NCBI GenBank assembly: GCA_017860345.1
Contig: JAFNAV010000058.1
Span: 1 to 43,479, forward strand
Source of the DNA: Bacteroidota bacterium
GTDB lineage: Bacteria > Bacteroidota > Bacteroidia > Bacteroidales > Paludibacteraceae
Length of the DNA: 43,479 nt
Direction: 5' to 3'
Shown: positions 18,229 to 26,916 of the stretch, piece after piece
Layout: each line of letters begins with the position of its first letter
Numbering within the stretch: the first letter of the stretch is position 1
Made by a program: the position numbers and the translations under genes
Notes under the pieces: model-generated
What the model saw: only the letters and a program-made list of their open reading frames with translations
What the model was told of the DNA's origin: nothing
Databases searched by the model: none

Positions 18229-19884
18229 TTGAAAAAACTACTCCTGCTTATTTGGTTTTCGGTGTTACTACTCGCATCCTGCAAGGTAGACGAGCCTTCC
18301 GTACAGAGTCCCGAAGTCAGGATACTGAAAATAAGCAGTGTGCAAATCAACCGGATACTTTTGTCTGAAAATACGCCTTTATACAATGTCAATCCGCGTA
18401 CTGCACCGGTAGTTAGCATTACTTTCGACGACTCCATTGACGTCTCAAAATTTCTGAAACAAAAAGTAAGCCTTGGAAACAGCACAGGGTCAGACTTTAG
18501 TGTGTCTCAGGGACAAAATAATAAGACCATAATACTCACCTCCGCGGGTTTACTTCAGGAACTTACTGAGTATACACTTAAAATTGATACCGGATACTAT
18601 TTAGGCGGAAAAGTGCGTACCGGTTTTTCGTCGAAATACATCACCGGGCTCGACTCGACAGCTAAATTCCCCACCATTACCGACGACAGCCTGCTTACAC
18701 TTGTGCAGAAAAAAACATTCGGGTACTTCTGGGAACATGCTCATCCTGTTTCGGGTTTAGCCCGCGAACGTTATGGTTCGGGCGAAACAGTAACCTCTGG
18801 CGGCTCGGGTTTTGGTATCATGACCATTCCGGTAGCTATCGAACGGGGCTTTATTAGCCGGCAATCAGGATTTGAAAGGCTCAACACTATTGTTAATTTT
18901 CTGAACACAAAAGCCGATCGCTTTCACGGAGCTTTTTCGCACTGGCTCAACGGTACTACCGGAAAAGTTCAGCCCTTTAGCACCAAAGATAATGGAGCCG
19001 ATTTGGTAGAAACTGCTTTTCTTATTCAAGGGTTGCTCACGGTGCAACAATATTTTAAAACCGGAAACAGCGCCGAAAAAGCTATGTGCGACACTATTCA
19101 GAAAATATGGGAACAGGTGGAATGGACATGGTTTCAGCGCAACGGACAGCAAAAGCTTTACTGGCACTGGTCGCCCGATTATGGTTGGGATATGAACATG
19201 CCCGTAACCGGCTGGAACGAAGGTTTAATCGTTTACGTACTGGCAGCTTCGTCGCCCACTTACCCCATTGCCAAAAGCGTATATGACGAAGGCTGGGCAC
19301 GAAACGGAGCTATCAAAAACGGGAATATTTTTTACAACATCACGCTCCCGTTGGGCGAAAACCGCGGAGGGCCGCTTTTCTTTACCCATTATTCTTTTCT
19401 GGGACTTGACCCGCGCAACCTGACCGACCCGCATGCCAGCTATATGACTCAAAACCGGGCACATGCGCGTATCAATTACAGTTACTGCGTGGACAATCCT
19501 AACGGCAACTTTGGTTATAGTGCCGACTGCTGGGGACTTACCGCCAGCGATATTCCAAACGGCTATACAGCCTCCTCGCCAAACAACGACGGCGGAACCA
19601 TTGCCCCTACTGCCGCTCTGTCGTCGTTCCCGTACACCCCTACCGAAAGCATGAAAGCTCTCCGGTTTTTTTACTATGTACTGGGCAATAAACTTTGGGG
19701 CGACTATGGTTTTAAAGACGCGTTCAATCTGAAGCAGCGCTGGTTTGCAACCTCATACCTGGCTATAGACCAGGGGCCTATTGTAATAATGATTGAAAAC
19801 TATCGTACTCAATTATTGTGGAATCTTTTTATGCAGAATCAGCAAATACAAACAGGACTTGGCAAATTGGGATTCTCGTTTTAA
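18229..19884 (+). CDS. GH144-type (glycoamylase-domain) glucanase, surface lipoprotein
   Basis: Paralogue of the enzyme at 8533, with a different delivery signal. The N-terminus is a lipoprotein signal with lipobox LLASC (Cys18) and a following KVDEPS stretch resembling the Bacteroidota surface-export tag. Residues about 35-130 form an Ig-like (Big_5-type) domain (APVVSITFDDSIDVSKF). The catalytic PF10091 domain (about 145-551) keeps the same landmarks: SGGSGFGIMTIPVAIERG, GAFSHWLNGTTG, GADLVETAFLIQGLL, LYWHWSPDYGWDMN, GGPLFFTHYSFLGLD and YLAIDQGPIVIMIENYR. It is likely the outer-surface endo-enzyme of the locus. Translation begins at TTG (18229), since the nearest ATG (18197) is out of frame. 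It ends 12 bp from the convergent patatin gene. Confidence 0.88.
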   Translation: MKKLLLLIWFSVLLLASCKVDEPSVQSPEVRILKISSVQINRILLSENTPLYNVNPRTAPVVSITFDDSIDVSKFLKQKVSLGNSTGSDFSVSQGQNNKTIILTSAGLLQELTEYTLKIDTGYYLGGKVRTGFSSKYITGLDSTAKFPTITDDSLLTLVQKKTFGYFWEHAHPVSGLARERYGSGETVTSGGSGFGIMTIPVAIERGFISRQSGFERLNTIVNFLNTKADRFHGAFSHWLNGTTGKVQPFSTKDNGADLVETAFLIQGLLTVQQYFKTGNSAEKAMCDTIQKIWEQVEWTWFQRNGQQKLYWHWSPDYGWDMNMPVTGWNEGLIVYVLAASSPTYPIAKSVYDEGWARNGAIKNGNIFYNITLPLGENRGGPLFFTHYSFLGLDPRNLTDPHASYMTQNRAHARINYSYCVDNPNGNFGYSADCWGLTASDIPNGYTASSPNNDGGTIAPTAALSSFPYTPTESMKALRFFYYVLGNKLWGDYGFKDAFNLKQRWFATSYLAIDQGPIVIMIENYRTQLLWNLFMQNQQIQTGLGKLGFSF

Positions 19885-19896
19885 TAAAGAAATAAT

Positions 19897-22209
19897 TTAT
19901 TCCAAAAACTTATTATTGAACAATAAGAAGCCAATATTCAACCCAAAGTTCCACTGACTTGAACCCGCAGTATAATGATTCACAAACAAACCGGCTGATG
20001 CAAATTTCATGTCAAACACAAAGGAAGACTCTATCAACAACCGGGCATTATTAAAAGGTTGCGAATAGGCAGCTGTACCATCGGTTTGTTTTTCAATGGT
20101 TTTGTAAGGCATAAACAAATATACCTCATTGCGCCAGTGAAACTGATCGTTGAGTTTATAAATTGGCTTCAGGCCAAGCGCCAGGAACTGATTGGCTCTG
20201 AAGTAGGGATTAAAACTCACCTTGCTATGCGGCGTGGGACTAAATGCAGGAGCTTGTAACATGGTGGATGTGTAGTTATTCAGCATACTACGCGATGTAT
20301 AAGATATTTCGGACAAGGTTCCCAATATAAAATGCCGCGAAAGCGGATAATATCTATCGGCCTTTAACCTGAACTGTACCCACATACTCTTATTCTCTAC
20401 AATATTATTCTGCGAGCTTCCGGCCGACTTGAAAGCCTCTTTACCGCCTGCCATTTGTACCATTCCCAGAAAATGGTAGCCTTTTACCGGATACATCACA
20501 TTGTTTAATGTATAGGTCTCAACTTTTGTAAAAACACTCCCAATATTATAAATACTTTCGTCGAGGCTCTCATTTTGGTTTTGGCTATAGCGGTCGGTTA
20601 GTACGCCATAACCCAACCCAAATTCCATACGACCCTTCATGGTTAACGAGAACCCAACATTGAGTTTACTATACACCTCAAACTGATTGAAGTACGACGT
20701 ACGGTCATCATCATAAAACACTTTATTACCCTCGTAAAAATCAAAACGGTGCAGCAGAAATGCCAGTTTCATATACCAACTGTGCCGCGTGGGAATATCT
20801 ACCCGCGTACCAACCCCCAATCCGTTGTAAATACGGCCAAACTGAGCATCAATATAAGCCGTTTGAGCATAATCCTTCAGATTCTGATACATAAGTCCAA
20901 AGTATGCCTGATTAGAGGCATAGGACGAAATATTCCCCCCAACCGATAGCTTCAACTGATCTTTGGTTTTCACACGCATACGCAGGTCAAACAAATTTGT
21001 AGAATCGTTAAATACAGCTCTGGGTATTACTTCCGCAATCTTATCATCGGATATCAGTTTGAAATATCCTTTTTTAAACTCTTCGTTATCAAAAACCTGA
21101 CCATTGGTATGAAACGTATTTTCAATGTATTTTTTTTGTAGCGTATCTATCCCTGCAATGTAAATATTTTTATACTTCAGTTCCGGCAGTCTGGCCTTAA
21201 AATCATGCCGATTGCTCTGCACCTGTTCCTTGCTTACCTCCCGTTTCACCCTGGCTCTGATTTCGGGTAAGCGGGCTATTACCTCATTATACCCCAACTG
21301 CACCAATTCATCAACTTTGGTAAAATCGAAGGTATTTACATTATCCAGTTTAAAATCGAGCAAAATGCCTTCGCCCGGGTTAAGCGTATAGTCCGATTTA
21401 CCAACAATCATGTTTTCAATCTGCTTTACAATATCATTTTCGGCTGGTTTTGATGGATTATTGGACACAACGCTACCCAAAATAAACTCCGGCGCAAAGT
21501 CGCTACGCATTACATCTACCGGGAAATTATTAAAAATACCTCCATCAAAAAGCAATTGATTATTTATCATAATGGGCTTAAACATAAACGGGAATGTCAT
21601 CGAAGCCCTTACAGCATCACCCAGATTCCCTTTTCGCAAAACCACAGCCTCTTTCCTGTAAATATCTGATGCCACACACCGAAATGGTACAAACAATTTT
21701 GAAAAATCGCCCTTTGCTAAAGCATTGGCCTGACTAAACAGCTCTACAAAAGCATAATTCATCTGACGCGGCGACACAATATTGGTAGGCAAAAAAGTAG
21801 GCTTATAGGCTATCGAGTCCAGTTTTTTTAAATTAAAATACAAATCGGCAAAAGCAGGCTTAGGGTCGGCATTCCGATAATAATATACGTATTTGGGGTC
21901 AATATCGCCGGTAGACCACAACTTAAAATCGTTGGATTTAAAAAGCGTTACCATTTCGTCGGGCGTGTAGCCCATCGAGTAAAACGCACCCACAATAGCG
22001 CCCATCGAAGTCCCTGTAATGTAGTCGATGGGAATATTATTGTCCTCCATGGCTTTAATTACACCAATATGCGTAAAACCACGGGCCCCGCCACCGCTCA
22101 ATACAAGTCCTACCTTTTGAGCATAGACTCCCGATAAGCAAAAAATCAGAACAACCATTAAGGTCAGTTTCAGACAACTATAAACACATATTTTACCACC
22201 TGTTTGCAT
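19897..22209 (-). CDS. Patatin-like phospholipase with C-terminal outer-membrane barrel (PlpD/type Vd-like)
   Basis: Lipid acyl hydrolase of the RssA/patatin family fused to a surface-barrel region. Residues 1-30 are a signal peptide (ends GVYA). The patatin domain (about 33-310) has the oxyanion motif SGGGARG (38-44), nucleophile motif GTSMG (Ser68) and catalytic DGG (Asp222), so the Ser-Asp dyad is intact. A POTRA-like stretch follows (about 340-420, YKNIYIAGIDTLQKKYIENTF), and the C-terminal half (about 430-770) is Gly/aromatic-rich with alternating beta-strand character. The domain order equals that of type Vd autotransporters such as Pseudomonas PlpD. It is transcribed against the glucan locus and does not look like part of it. 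TATTTTTG (minus, 22326-22319) is a possible -7 box. Confidence 0.9.
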   Translation of the reverse strand: MQTGGKICVYSCLKLTLMVVLIFCLSGVYAQKVGLVLSGGGARGFTHIGVIKAMEDNNIPIDYITGTSMGAIVGAFYSMGYTPDEMVTLFKSNDFKLWSTGDIDPKYVYYYRNADPKPAFADLYFNLKKLDSIAYKPTFLPTNIVSPRQMNYAFVELFSQANALAKGDFSKLFVPFRCVASDIYRKEAVVLRKGNLGDAVRASMTFPFMFKPIMINNQLLFDGGIFNNFPVDVMRSDFAPEFILGSVVSNNPSKPAENDIVKQIENMIVGKSDYTLNPGEGILLDFKLDNVNTFDFTKVDELVQLGYNEVIARLPEIRARVKREVSKEQVQSNRHDFKARLPELKYKNIYIAGIDTLQKKYIENTFHTNGQVFDNEEFKKGYFKLISDDKIAEVIPRAVFNDSTNLFDLRMRVKTKDQLKLSVGGNISSYASNQAYFGLMYQNLKDYAQTAYIDAQFGRIYNGLGVGTRVDIPTRHSWYMKLAFLLHRFDFYEGNKVFYDDDRTSYFNQFEVYSKLNVGFSLTMKGRMEFGLGYGVLTDRYSQNQNESLDESIYNIGSVFTKVETYTLNNVMYPVKGYHFLGMVQMAGGKEAFKSAGSSQNNIVENKSMWVQFRLKADRYYPLSRHFILGTLSEISYTSRSMLNNYTSTMLQAPAFSPTPHSKVSFNPYFRANQFLALGLKPIYKLNDQFHWRNEVYLFMPYKTIEKQTDGTAAYSQPFNNARLLIESSFVFDMKFASAGLFVNHYTAGSSQWNFGLNIGFLLFNNKFLE

Positions 22210-22737
22210 TACTTCTTCGTTTAAATTTCTACTTTAAAAAAAATCATATATCATTATCCTGACAACACCTTAAAAAAACTGTGCCGACAACCTATTTTTA
22301 CTAAAACAATTTTCGGAACAAAAATATCATTCCATAGTTGTTTTTTTATCAAATACTTTGAAAGAGATAATTAACCCATATTCGATACAGTTGTAATTTA
22401 CAGAAATGCAACTTATAAAAAAATGCAAATACGAATATGTTAACCCGGCGAACGTTTTTTAATCTGTCAAATTTTATGCCTTTTTTCACAATATGTCATT
22501 GCCGGCAAAGGATTTACCTGCAAAAAATGTATTATCAGGTAAAGATTCAAAAAAACACAGAACACCACACTGACAATCTTTCAGCTTTTCAACAACATAG
22601 CTTGTTTTTACTTTCACTTTGCACCATTATCAGCCATTTGATGAAAATTTTAATGTTTTATTATCGAAATTTAATAAAAAATGCTTTTCATGTTATTTTT
22701 TGATTAATTTTGCATACAACAGAAAAGATTATATTCG
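22210..22737. other. Divergent intergenic region
   Basis: A 528-bp very AT-rich spacer between the divergent patatin gene and the secreted unknown gene. No RNA gene or credible protein was found. Possible -7 boxes are TATTTTTG on the minus strand (22326-22319) and TAATTTTG on the plus strand (22705-22712), the latter 25 bp before the next ATG. Neither has a clear TTTG at the ideal -33 spacing. Confidence 0.4.
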
Positions 22738-23775
22738 ATGAAGTTTAATACCAAACATTTTACGCCACAAAAAAGCCTGCTTACTGCGCTTTTTTTGTTT
22801 ATAATAAGTTTTCACATATCATCGCAGGAAACCGGGCAGGCTTCTGATAACAAAAACGAATTTACAATCTACGTGATGCCAAGCCTGTATCCACTCGATT
22901 GGCAAAGCCCCTCCGCACTTTTTAAGTCGGCTAAAAGTTGTTATTTTAAAACGATAAGCGTCAAAGATAACTATCTGCTTGGACATATTGCTGTAGGCAT
23001 AAAATCGCCGCTGCTAAAATCGCCGCTACTGATTGCTCAGGCCTCGGCAAGTACGCAGGAAAAATTAGATCTGCTTTTCAAACAAAAAGTAGGTTTGGCC
23101 ATTATGGGCGCTCCCTTGCAGGGCCGACTTGAAACAAATGAGGAACTAACTCATAAGCTCAACGTGTACCGAAAAAGAAACAAACTGGCATTTATCCGCT
23201 ATCGCATTAGCGATAATGCAGTAAAACGGATGCTCACTTTTATTGACGAGTATTCAAAAAAAATGAATAACAAAAATGCTCCCTGCGATTTCTATGGTGG
23301 CGCTTTCTGGCCCGGATACAAAAACGAAGGCTCAGGATGCTCAGCTTTCGGGATGGTTCTGCTCGACTTGGTTAACCTGCTGCCCGAAAAAGAAGTGAAA
23401 ATATGGAAAGTTGACGTTAACCTGCCTATGACGCTTATAGGCGGAGAATACAATAACAAGAAGAAAATAAAAACATCGGCTATAAAACGGGCTGATCAGT
23501 GGCACAATGGTGTTGGTGTTGAAAACGTAGATTACGTAAAGCATTTTTCGTACGAACCAAGTATCATGTTCGACTGGATACATCGCAAACGTACAGAAAA
23601 CGACTCGGTTTATGCGCCTGTGGAGGAGGATGGCGCTCCGGGACTTTTGGTCGACGGCACCGCGGTACAATTTGATGAAAGTGAACCAATTTTCCGCACC
23701 CGGACAGAGCCAAACCTGTTTGTTGAATATTATTTCAGGAAAATCAACCAATACAATGCCAACTCAAACAATTAA
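22738..23775 (+). CDS. Secreted protein of unknown function, possible permuted papain-type fold
   Basis: Not recognised as a named family. The 345 residues begin with a positively charged N-terminus and hydrophobic helix (about 13-29) typical of a signal peptide, ending near SSQ. Two segments stand out: LLGHIAVGI (His83) and GSGCSAFGMVLLDL (Cys201), with a helix (ISDNAVKRMLTFIDEYSKKM) and aromatic segment (CDFYGGAFWPGY) between. His before Cys, in a GH-x-A-V and G-C-S-x-F setting, is the order found in circularly permuted NlpC/P60-type (YiiX/DUF4105-like) hydrolases. That is a guess from pattern only. The gene stands alone, with a terminator downstream. Confidence 0.6.
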   Translation: MKFNTKHFTPQKSLLTALFLFIISFHISSQETGQASDNKNEFTIYVMPSLYPLDWQSPSALFKSAKSCYFKTISVKDNYLLGHIAVGIKSPLLKSPLLIAQASASTQEKLDLLFKQKVGLAIMGAPLQGRLETNEELTHKLNVYRKRNKLAFIRYRISDNAVKRMLTFIDEYSKKMNNKNAPCDFYGGAFWPGYKNEGSGCSAFGMVLLDLVNLLPEKEVKIWKVDVNLPMTLIGGEYNNKKKIKTSAIKRADQWHNGVGVENVDYVKHFSYEPSIMFDWIHRKRTENDSVYAPVEEDGAPGLLVDGTAVQFDESEPIFRTRTEPNLFVEYYFRKINQYNANSNN

Positions 23776-23801
23776 ATATCGTCAAATAAACAATATAGAT
23801 G

Positions 23802-23839
23802 AAAAACCATTGTATTTTTATGCGATGGTTTTTGTTTTT
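23802..23839 (+). terminator. Terminator of the unknown secreted gene
   Basis: AAAAACCAT (23802-23810) pairs with ATGGTTTTT (23825-23833), followed by more T. The T tract overlaps the -33 box of the next gene's promoter. Confidence 0.75.
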
Positions 23840-23862
23840 AATTAAATAATGATTTAAATTTG
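23831..23862 (+). promoter_or_regulatory. Promoter of the S9 peptidase gene
   Basis: TTTG (23831-23834), a 20-nt spacer and TAAATTTG (23855-23862) give a full match to the Bacteroidota consensus, 25 bp before the ATG at 23888. Confidence 0.8.
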
Positions 23863-23887
23863 CCAAACATAAGAAAATTCATTTGCA

Positions 23888-26305
23888 ATGAGAAAACTTC
23901 AATTTATTTTATTGACAATTATAATGGGAATATCCGCCGCTAATGCTCAGGAGAATCTGAAATACCAGCTTCCTCCCGAAAGCATTCTGAAACTTGCCGA
24001 CTACCAGCGGCCACCAGCCGTAACTATCGATTCGCACAACGAATATATGTTGCTTACTTACCGCAACACTTACAAAACCCTTGATGACCTGAACCAGACC
24101 GAAATAAGTTTGGCCGGCTTACGCGTAAACCCTGTAACCAACATCAGCTCATCGGCCAGCTATCTCAACAATCTGAAAATACGAAAAGTGAAAGATAATG
24201 AGCCCGTTCAGGTGAAAGGACTTCCGGATAATCCTCGTATTACATACCTGAGCTGGTCGCCCGACGAAACAAAAGTGGCTTTTACCAATACTACCGATAA
24301 AGGCGTAGAACTCTGGGTTATGGAGTTTGCCACGGCGCAGGCCACCAGGTTAACCGATGCTGTGGTTAACGCTAATTTGGGCAACCCTATCAACTGGTTT
24401 CGCGATAGCAAAAGCATCCTTATCAGACTACTGCCAGCGCAACGCCCGGCTCTTATCGACCCCAAAAAAGCTTTGCCCGAAGGTCCTACTATTTCGGTGA
24501 GCGATGGCGAAAAAGCACAAAACAGAACTTATCAGGATATGTTGAAAAATCCTACCGATGAGGCCAACTTTGTTACTCTTACTACTGCCGAACTTTACAA
24601 AGTTGAATTGTCGGGTAAAAAAACATTATTTAAAACTGCGGATATTTATGCCGGTGAAAATTTTTCGCCCGACGGCAACTATCTGCTTATAACCACCATT
24701 CGTAAACCATTTTCGTACATTGTTCCGCTCAACCGTTTTCCACAACAAACAGTAGTGTACGATTTAAGCGGCAATGCAGTAAAAACCGTCAATGACGTGC
24801 CTCTTACTGAGGTGATGCCCAAAGGATTTATGGCTGTTCGCACAGGCAAACGTTCGCTCAACTGGAGAGCCGATGAACCGGCCACCCTGTTCTATGCCGA
24901 AGCGCTCGACAAAGGCGATCCTAAAAACGAAGTGCCGTTTCGCGATGCTGTGTATACCTGGAAAGCTCCTTTTGACAAGACTCCGGAACTATTAACGAAA
25001 ACAGAACTGCGCTTCTCGGGAATTGTTTGGGGTAATGCCTCCATAGCCGTACTGATGGAAGAATGGTACGATACACGCCGTGTAAAAACCAGCCTTTTCA
25101 ACCCATCGGCTTTGTCGCAAGGGCTAAAACTCGTCTCCGACAGAAACTATCAGGACATCTATTCAGATCCGGGCAATTTTGAAACCCGCAAAAACCAGTA
25201 TGGACGTTACGCACTTACCATCGACGGCGACCGGATTTTCCTTGTAGGTGATGGTTTTACACCTAAAGGACAGTTTCCTTTTATTGATGAGTTGAACGTA
25301 AAAACCCTTAAAACCAAACGGCTATACCAATCGGGCTACACAGATAAAATGGAGGAAATCCTGGACATTACTGATGTAACCAAAGGCGAGGTACTGGTAC
25401 GCTTACAGTCGAAAAACGAGTACCCTAATTACTTTATCCGCAATCTGAAAAAACGCATAGCGCCTATTCAGATTACACATTTTCAAAATCCGTTTGAAAG
25501 CATTGCCCATGTGTACAAAGAGCTGATAAAATACAAACGTGCTGATGGTGTGGAACTTTCGGGAACTCTGTATTTGCCGGCAGGCTACGATCGCAAAACC
25601 AAAACCGAAAAACTCCCTCTGCTTATCTGGGCATACCCTGCCGAGTATAAAGATAAAAACAGCGCCGGACAAAGCGCAGCAAACCCGAACGAGTTTACGT
25701 TCCCGTATTACGGATCATTTGTGTATTGGGTAACACGTGGATATGCCGTGCTCGACGACGCTGCTTTCCCTATCGTAGGTGAAGGCAAAACTGAGCCAAA
25801 TGATACTTTTGTAGAACAATTAGTGGCTAATGCCAAAGCCGCTATCGATGCAGTAGATTCGCTGGGATACATCAACCGCAGGAAAGTGGCCGTAGGAGGA
25901 CACTCTTACGGAGCCTTTATGACCGCTAACCTGCTGACTCACTCCAACTTGTTTGCCTGTGGCATAGCCCGTAGTGGTGCTTACAACCGTACGCTTACTC
26001 CTTTTGGCTTCCAAAGCGAACAACGGAACTACTGGGAATCGGCGGATGTGTATAACGCTATGTCGCCTTTTATGCATGCCGACATGATGAAAACTCCCAT
26101 ACTGCTTGTACATGGCGAGGCTGATAACAACCCGGGTACATTTACCCTGCAAACCGAAAGATACTTTCAGGCACTTAAAGGCCTTGGCGCTCCGGCGCGT
26201 ATGGTAATACTACCCAAAGAACAACATAGCTATGTAGCCCGCGAAAACATCCTGCACCTGCTTTGGGAACAGGATAGTTTTCTGGAAAAATACTTGAAGA
26301 AATAA
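23888..26305 (+). CDS. S9-family prolyl-oligopeptidase-type peptidase (glutamyl endopeptidase-like, S9D)
   Basis: An exported serine peptidase of 805 residues. Signal peptide 1-20 (ends AANA), an N-terminal beta-propeller region (about 40-500, with WSPDETKVAFTN and NWFRDSKSILIRLL), then an alpha/beta-hydrolase domain (about 545-805). The catalytic triad is visible: Ser673 in GGHSYGAFM, Asp746 in GEADNNPG and His780 in EQHSYVAREN. The phrase GHSYGAFMTANLLTHSNLFA and the ADNNPGT motif are typical of the glutamyl-endopeptidase branch (S9D) rather than dipeptidyl peptidase IV. It probably degrades peptides in the periplasm. It is monocistronic with its own consensus promoter. Confidence 0.92.
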   Translation: MRKLQFILLTIIMGISAANAQENLKYQLPPESILKLADYQRPPAVTIDSHNEYMLLTYRNTYKTLDDLNQTEISLAGLRVNPVTNISSSASYLNNLKIRKVKDNEPVQVKGLPDNPRITYLSWSPDETKVAFTNTTDKGVELWVMEFATAQATRLTDAVVNANLGNPINWFRDSKSILIRLLPAQRPALIDPKKALPEGPTISVSDGEKAQNRTYQDMLKNPTDEANFVTLTTAELYKVELSGKKTLFKTADIYAGENFSPDGNYLLITTIRKPFSYIVPLNRFPQQTVVYDLSGNAVKTVNDVPLTEVMPKGFMAVRTGKRSLNWRADEPATLFYAEALDKGDPKNEVPFRDAVYTWKAPFDKTPELLTKTELRFSGIVWGNASIAVLMEEWYDTRRVKTSLFNPSALSQGLKLVSDRNYQDIYSDPGNFETRKNQYGRYALTIDGDRIFLVGDGFTPKGQFPFIDELNVKTLKTKRLYQSGYTDKMEEILDITDVTKGEVLVRLQSKNEYPNYFIRNLKKRIAPIQITHFQNPFESIAHVYKELIKYKRADGVELSGTLYLPAGYDRKTKTEKLPLLIWAYPAEYKDKNSAGQSAANPNEFTFPYYGSFVYWVTRGYAVLDDAAFPIVGEGKTEPNDTFVEQLVANAKAAIDAVDSLGYINRRKVAVGGHSYGAFMTANLLTHSNLFACGIARSGAYNRTLTPFGFQSEQRNYWESADVYNAMSPFMHADMMKTPILLVHGEADNNPGTFTLQTERYFQALKGLGAPARMVILPKEQHSYVARENILHLLWEQDSFLEKYLKK

Positions 26306-26326
26306 TGTAATTTTATAAAACTAACT

Positions 26327-26627
26327 ATGAATAACGACATTCAAACCTACAACCAATCTTTAGACATTTCGGTTCAGGAAATTTGTAGTTGCCTTAGCAG
26401 CACCATTAGTCGGGTGCTGCCCGAAGCCAATAGCAGAATGTGGCACAAACACCCAAGGTTGTTTCAAAGCTGCCAGCATCGAATATACTTCGCCCGAACA
26501 GTTAGACCTTGATGATTTGGAACGCTGGCTTTTAAAATCAAGAGTGATTCAATGGGACTACAAAAATATCGTTAAAAATAAAGGTATTCTGGAGCGGGTA
26601 AAATTCTCCATCGAGGAAGATACATAA
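26327..26627 (+). pseudogene. Decayed DUF1801-family gene (internal deletion and frameshift)
   Basis: The frame opening at 26327 reads MNNDIQTYNQSLDISVQEIC and on to MWHKHP, the N-terminus of small DUF1801 proteins. From about 26457 the matching C-terminus continues in the next frame (GCFKAASIEYTSPEQLDLD, then RWLLKSRVIQWDYKNIV and KGILERV) to the stop at 26625-26627. The middle of the family (usually about 35-40 residues with a Trp-phe-rich core) is missing, and the junction shifts the frame by +1. A single deletion explains both. A sequencing error alone would not, because coding material is absent. Confidence 0.8.
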
Positions 26628-26916
26628 ACTCACCAGGCATCTTACACGCCACAAACGCGGAAAGGTGTTTGGTTATTTTTACCTTAACCCTGCAAACGAA
26701 ACAAGCGCAAACAGGACGATTCAACAAGTAGTATATCCCGAAGGCTTTCGGGATACGCCATGAGCGTTTCATGCGACAACTAAAAAACAATTACAAACAG
26801 TTGAAAATAATTTCGTATTTTTGCACGCGCTAAATGAACAACGTAATAGATTTTTACCTCAAAATCTGTTTATTTGTTTCCTGTTTATAAAAAAAATCAT
26901 GTAACGATTTATAAAA
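26628..26916. other. Intergenic region before metF with dispersed hairpin
   Basis: No gene seen. A 9-bp inverted repeat, TATCCCGAA (26734-26742) with TTCGGGATA (26747-26755), belongs to the CCCGAnnn-type hairpins also seen at 30636 and 39780. TATTTTTG (26816-26823) is a good -7 box and could start metF transcription about 85 nt upstream of its ATG. No clear -33 TTTG is present. I did not recognise a SAM-type riboswitch. Confidence 0.45.

Noticed and set aside
22437..22703. 88-codon open frame in the divergent spacer
   Set aside because: Composition is that of AT-rich noncoding DNA, with no domain, no conserved phrase and no promoter arrangement of its own.
26780..26916. SAM or cobalamin riboswitch before metF
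   Set aside because: The leader is short and no conserved riboswitch core could be recognised.
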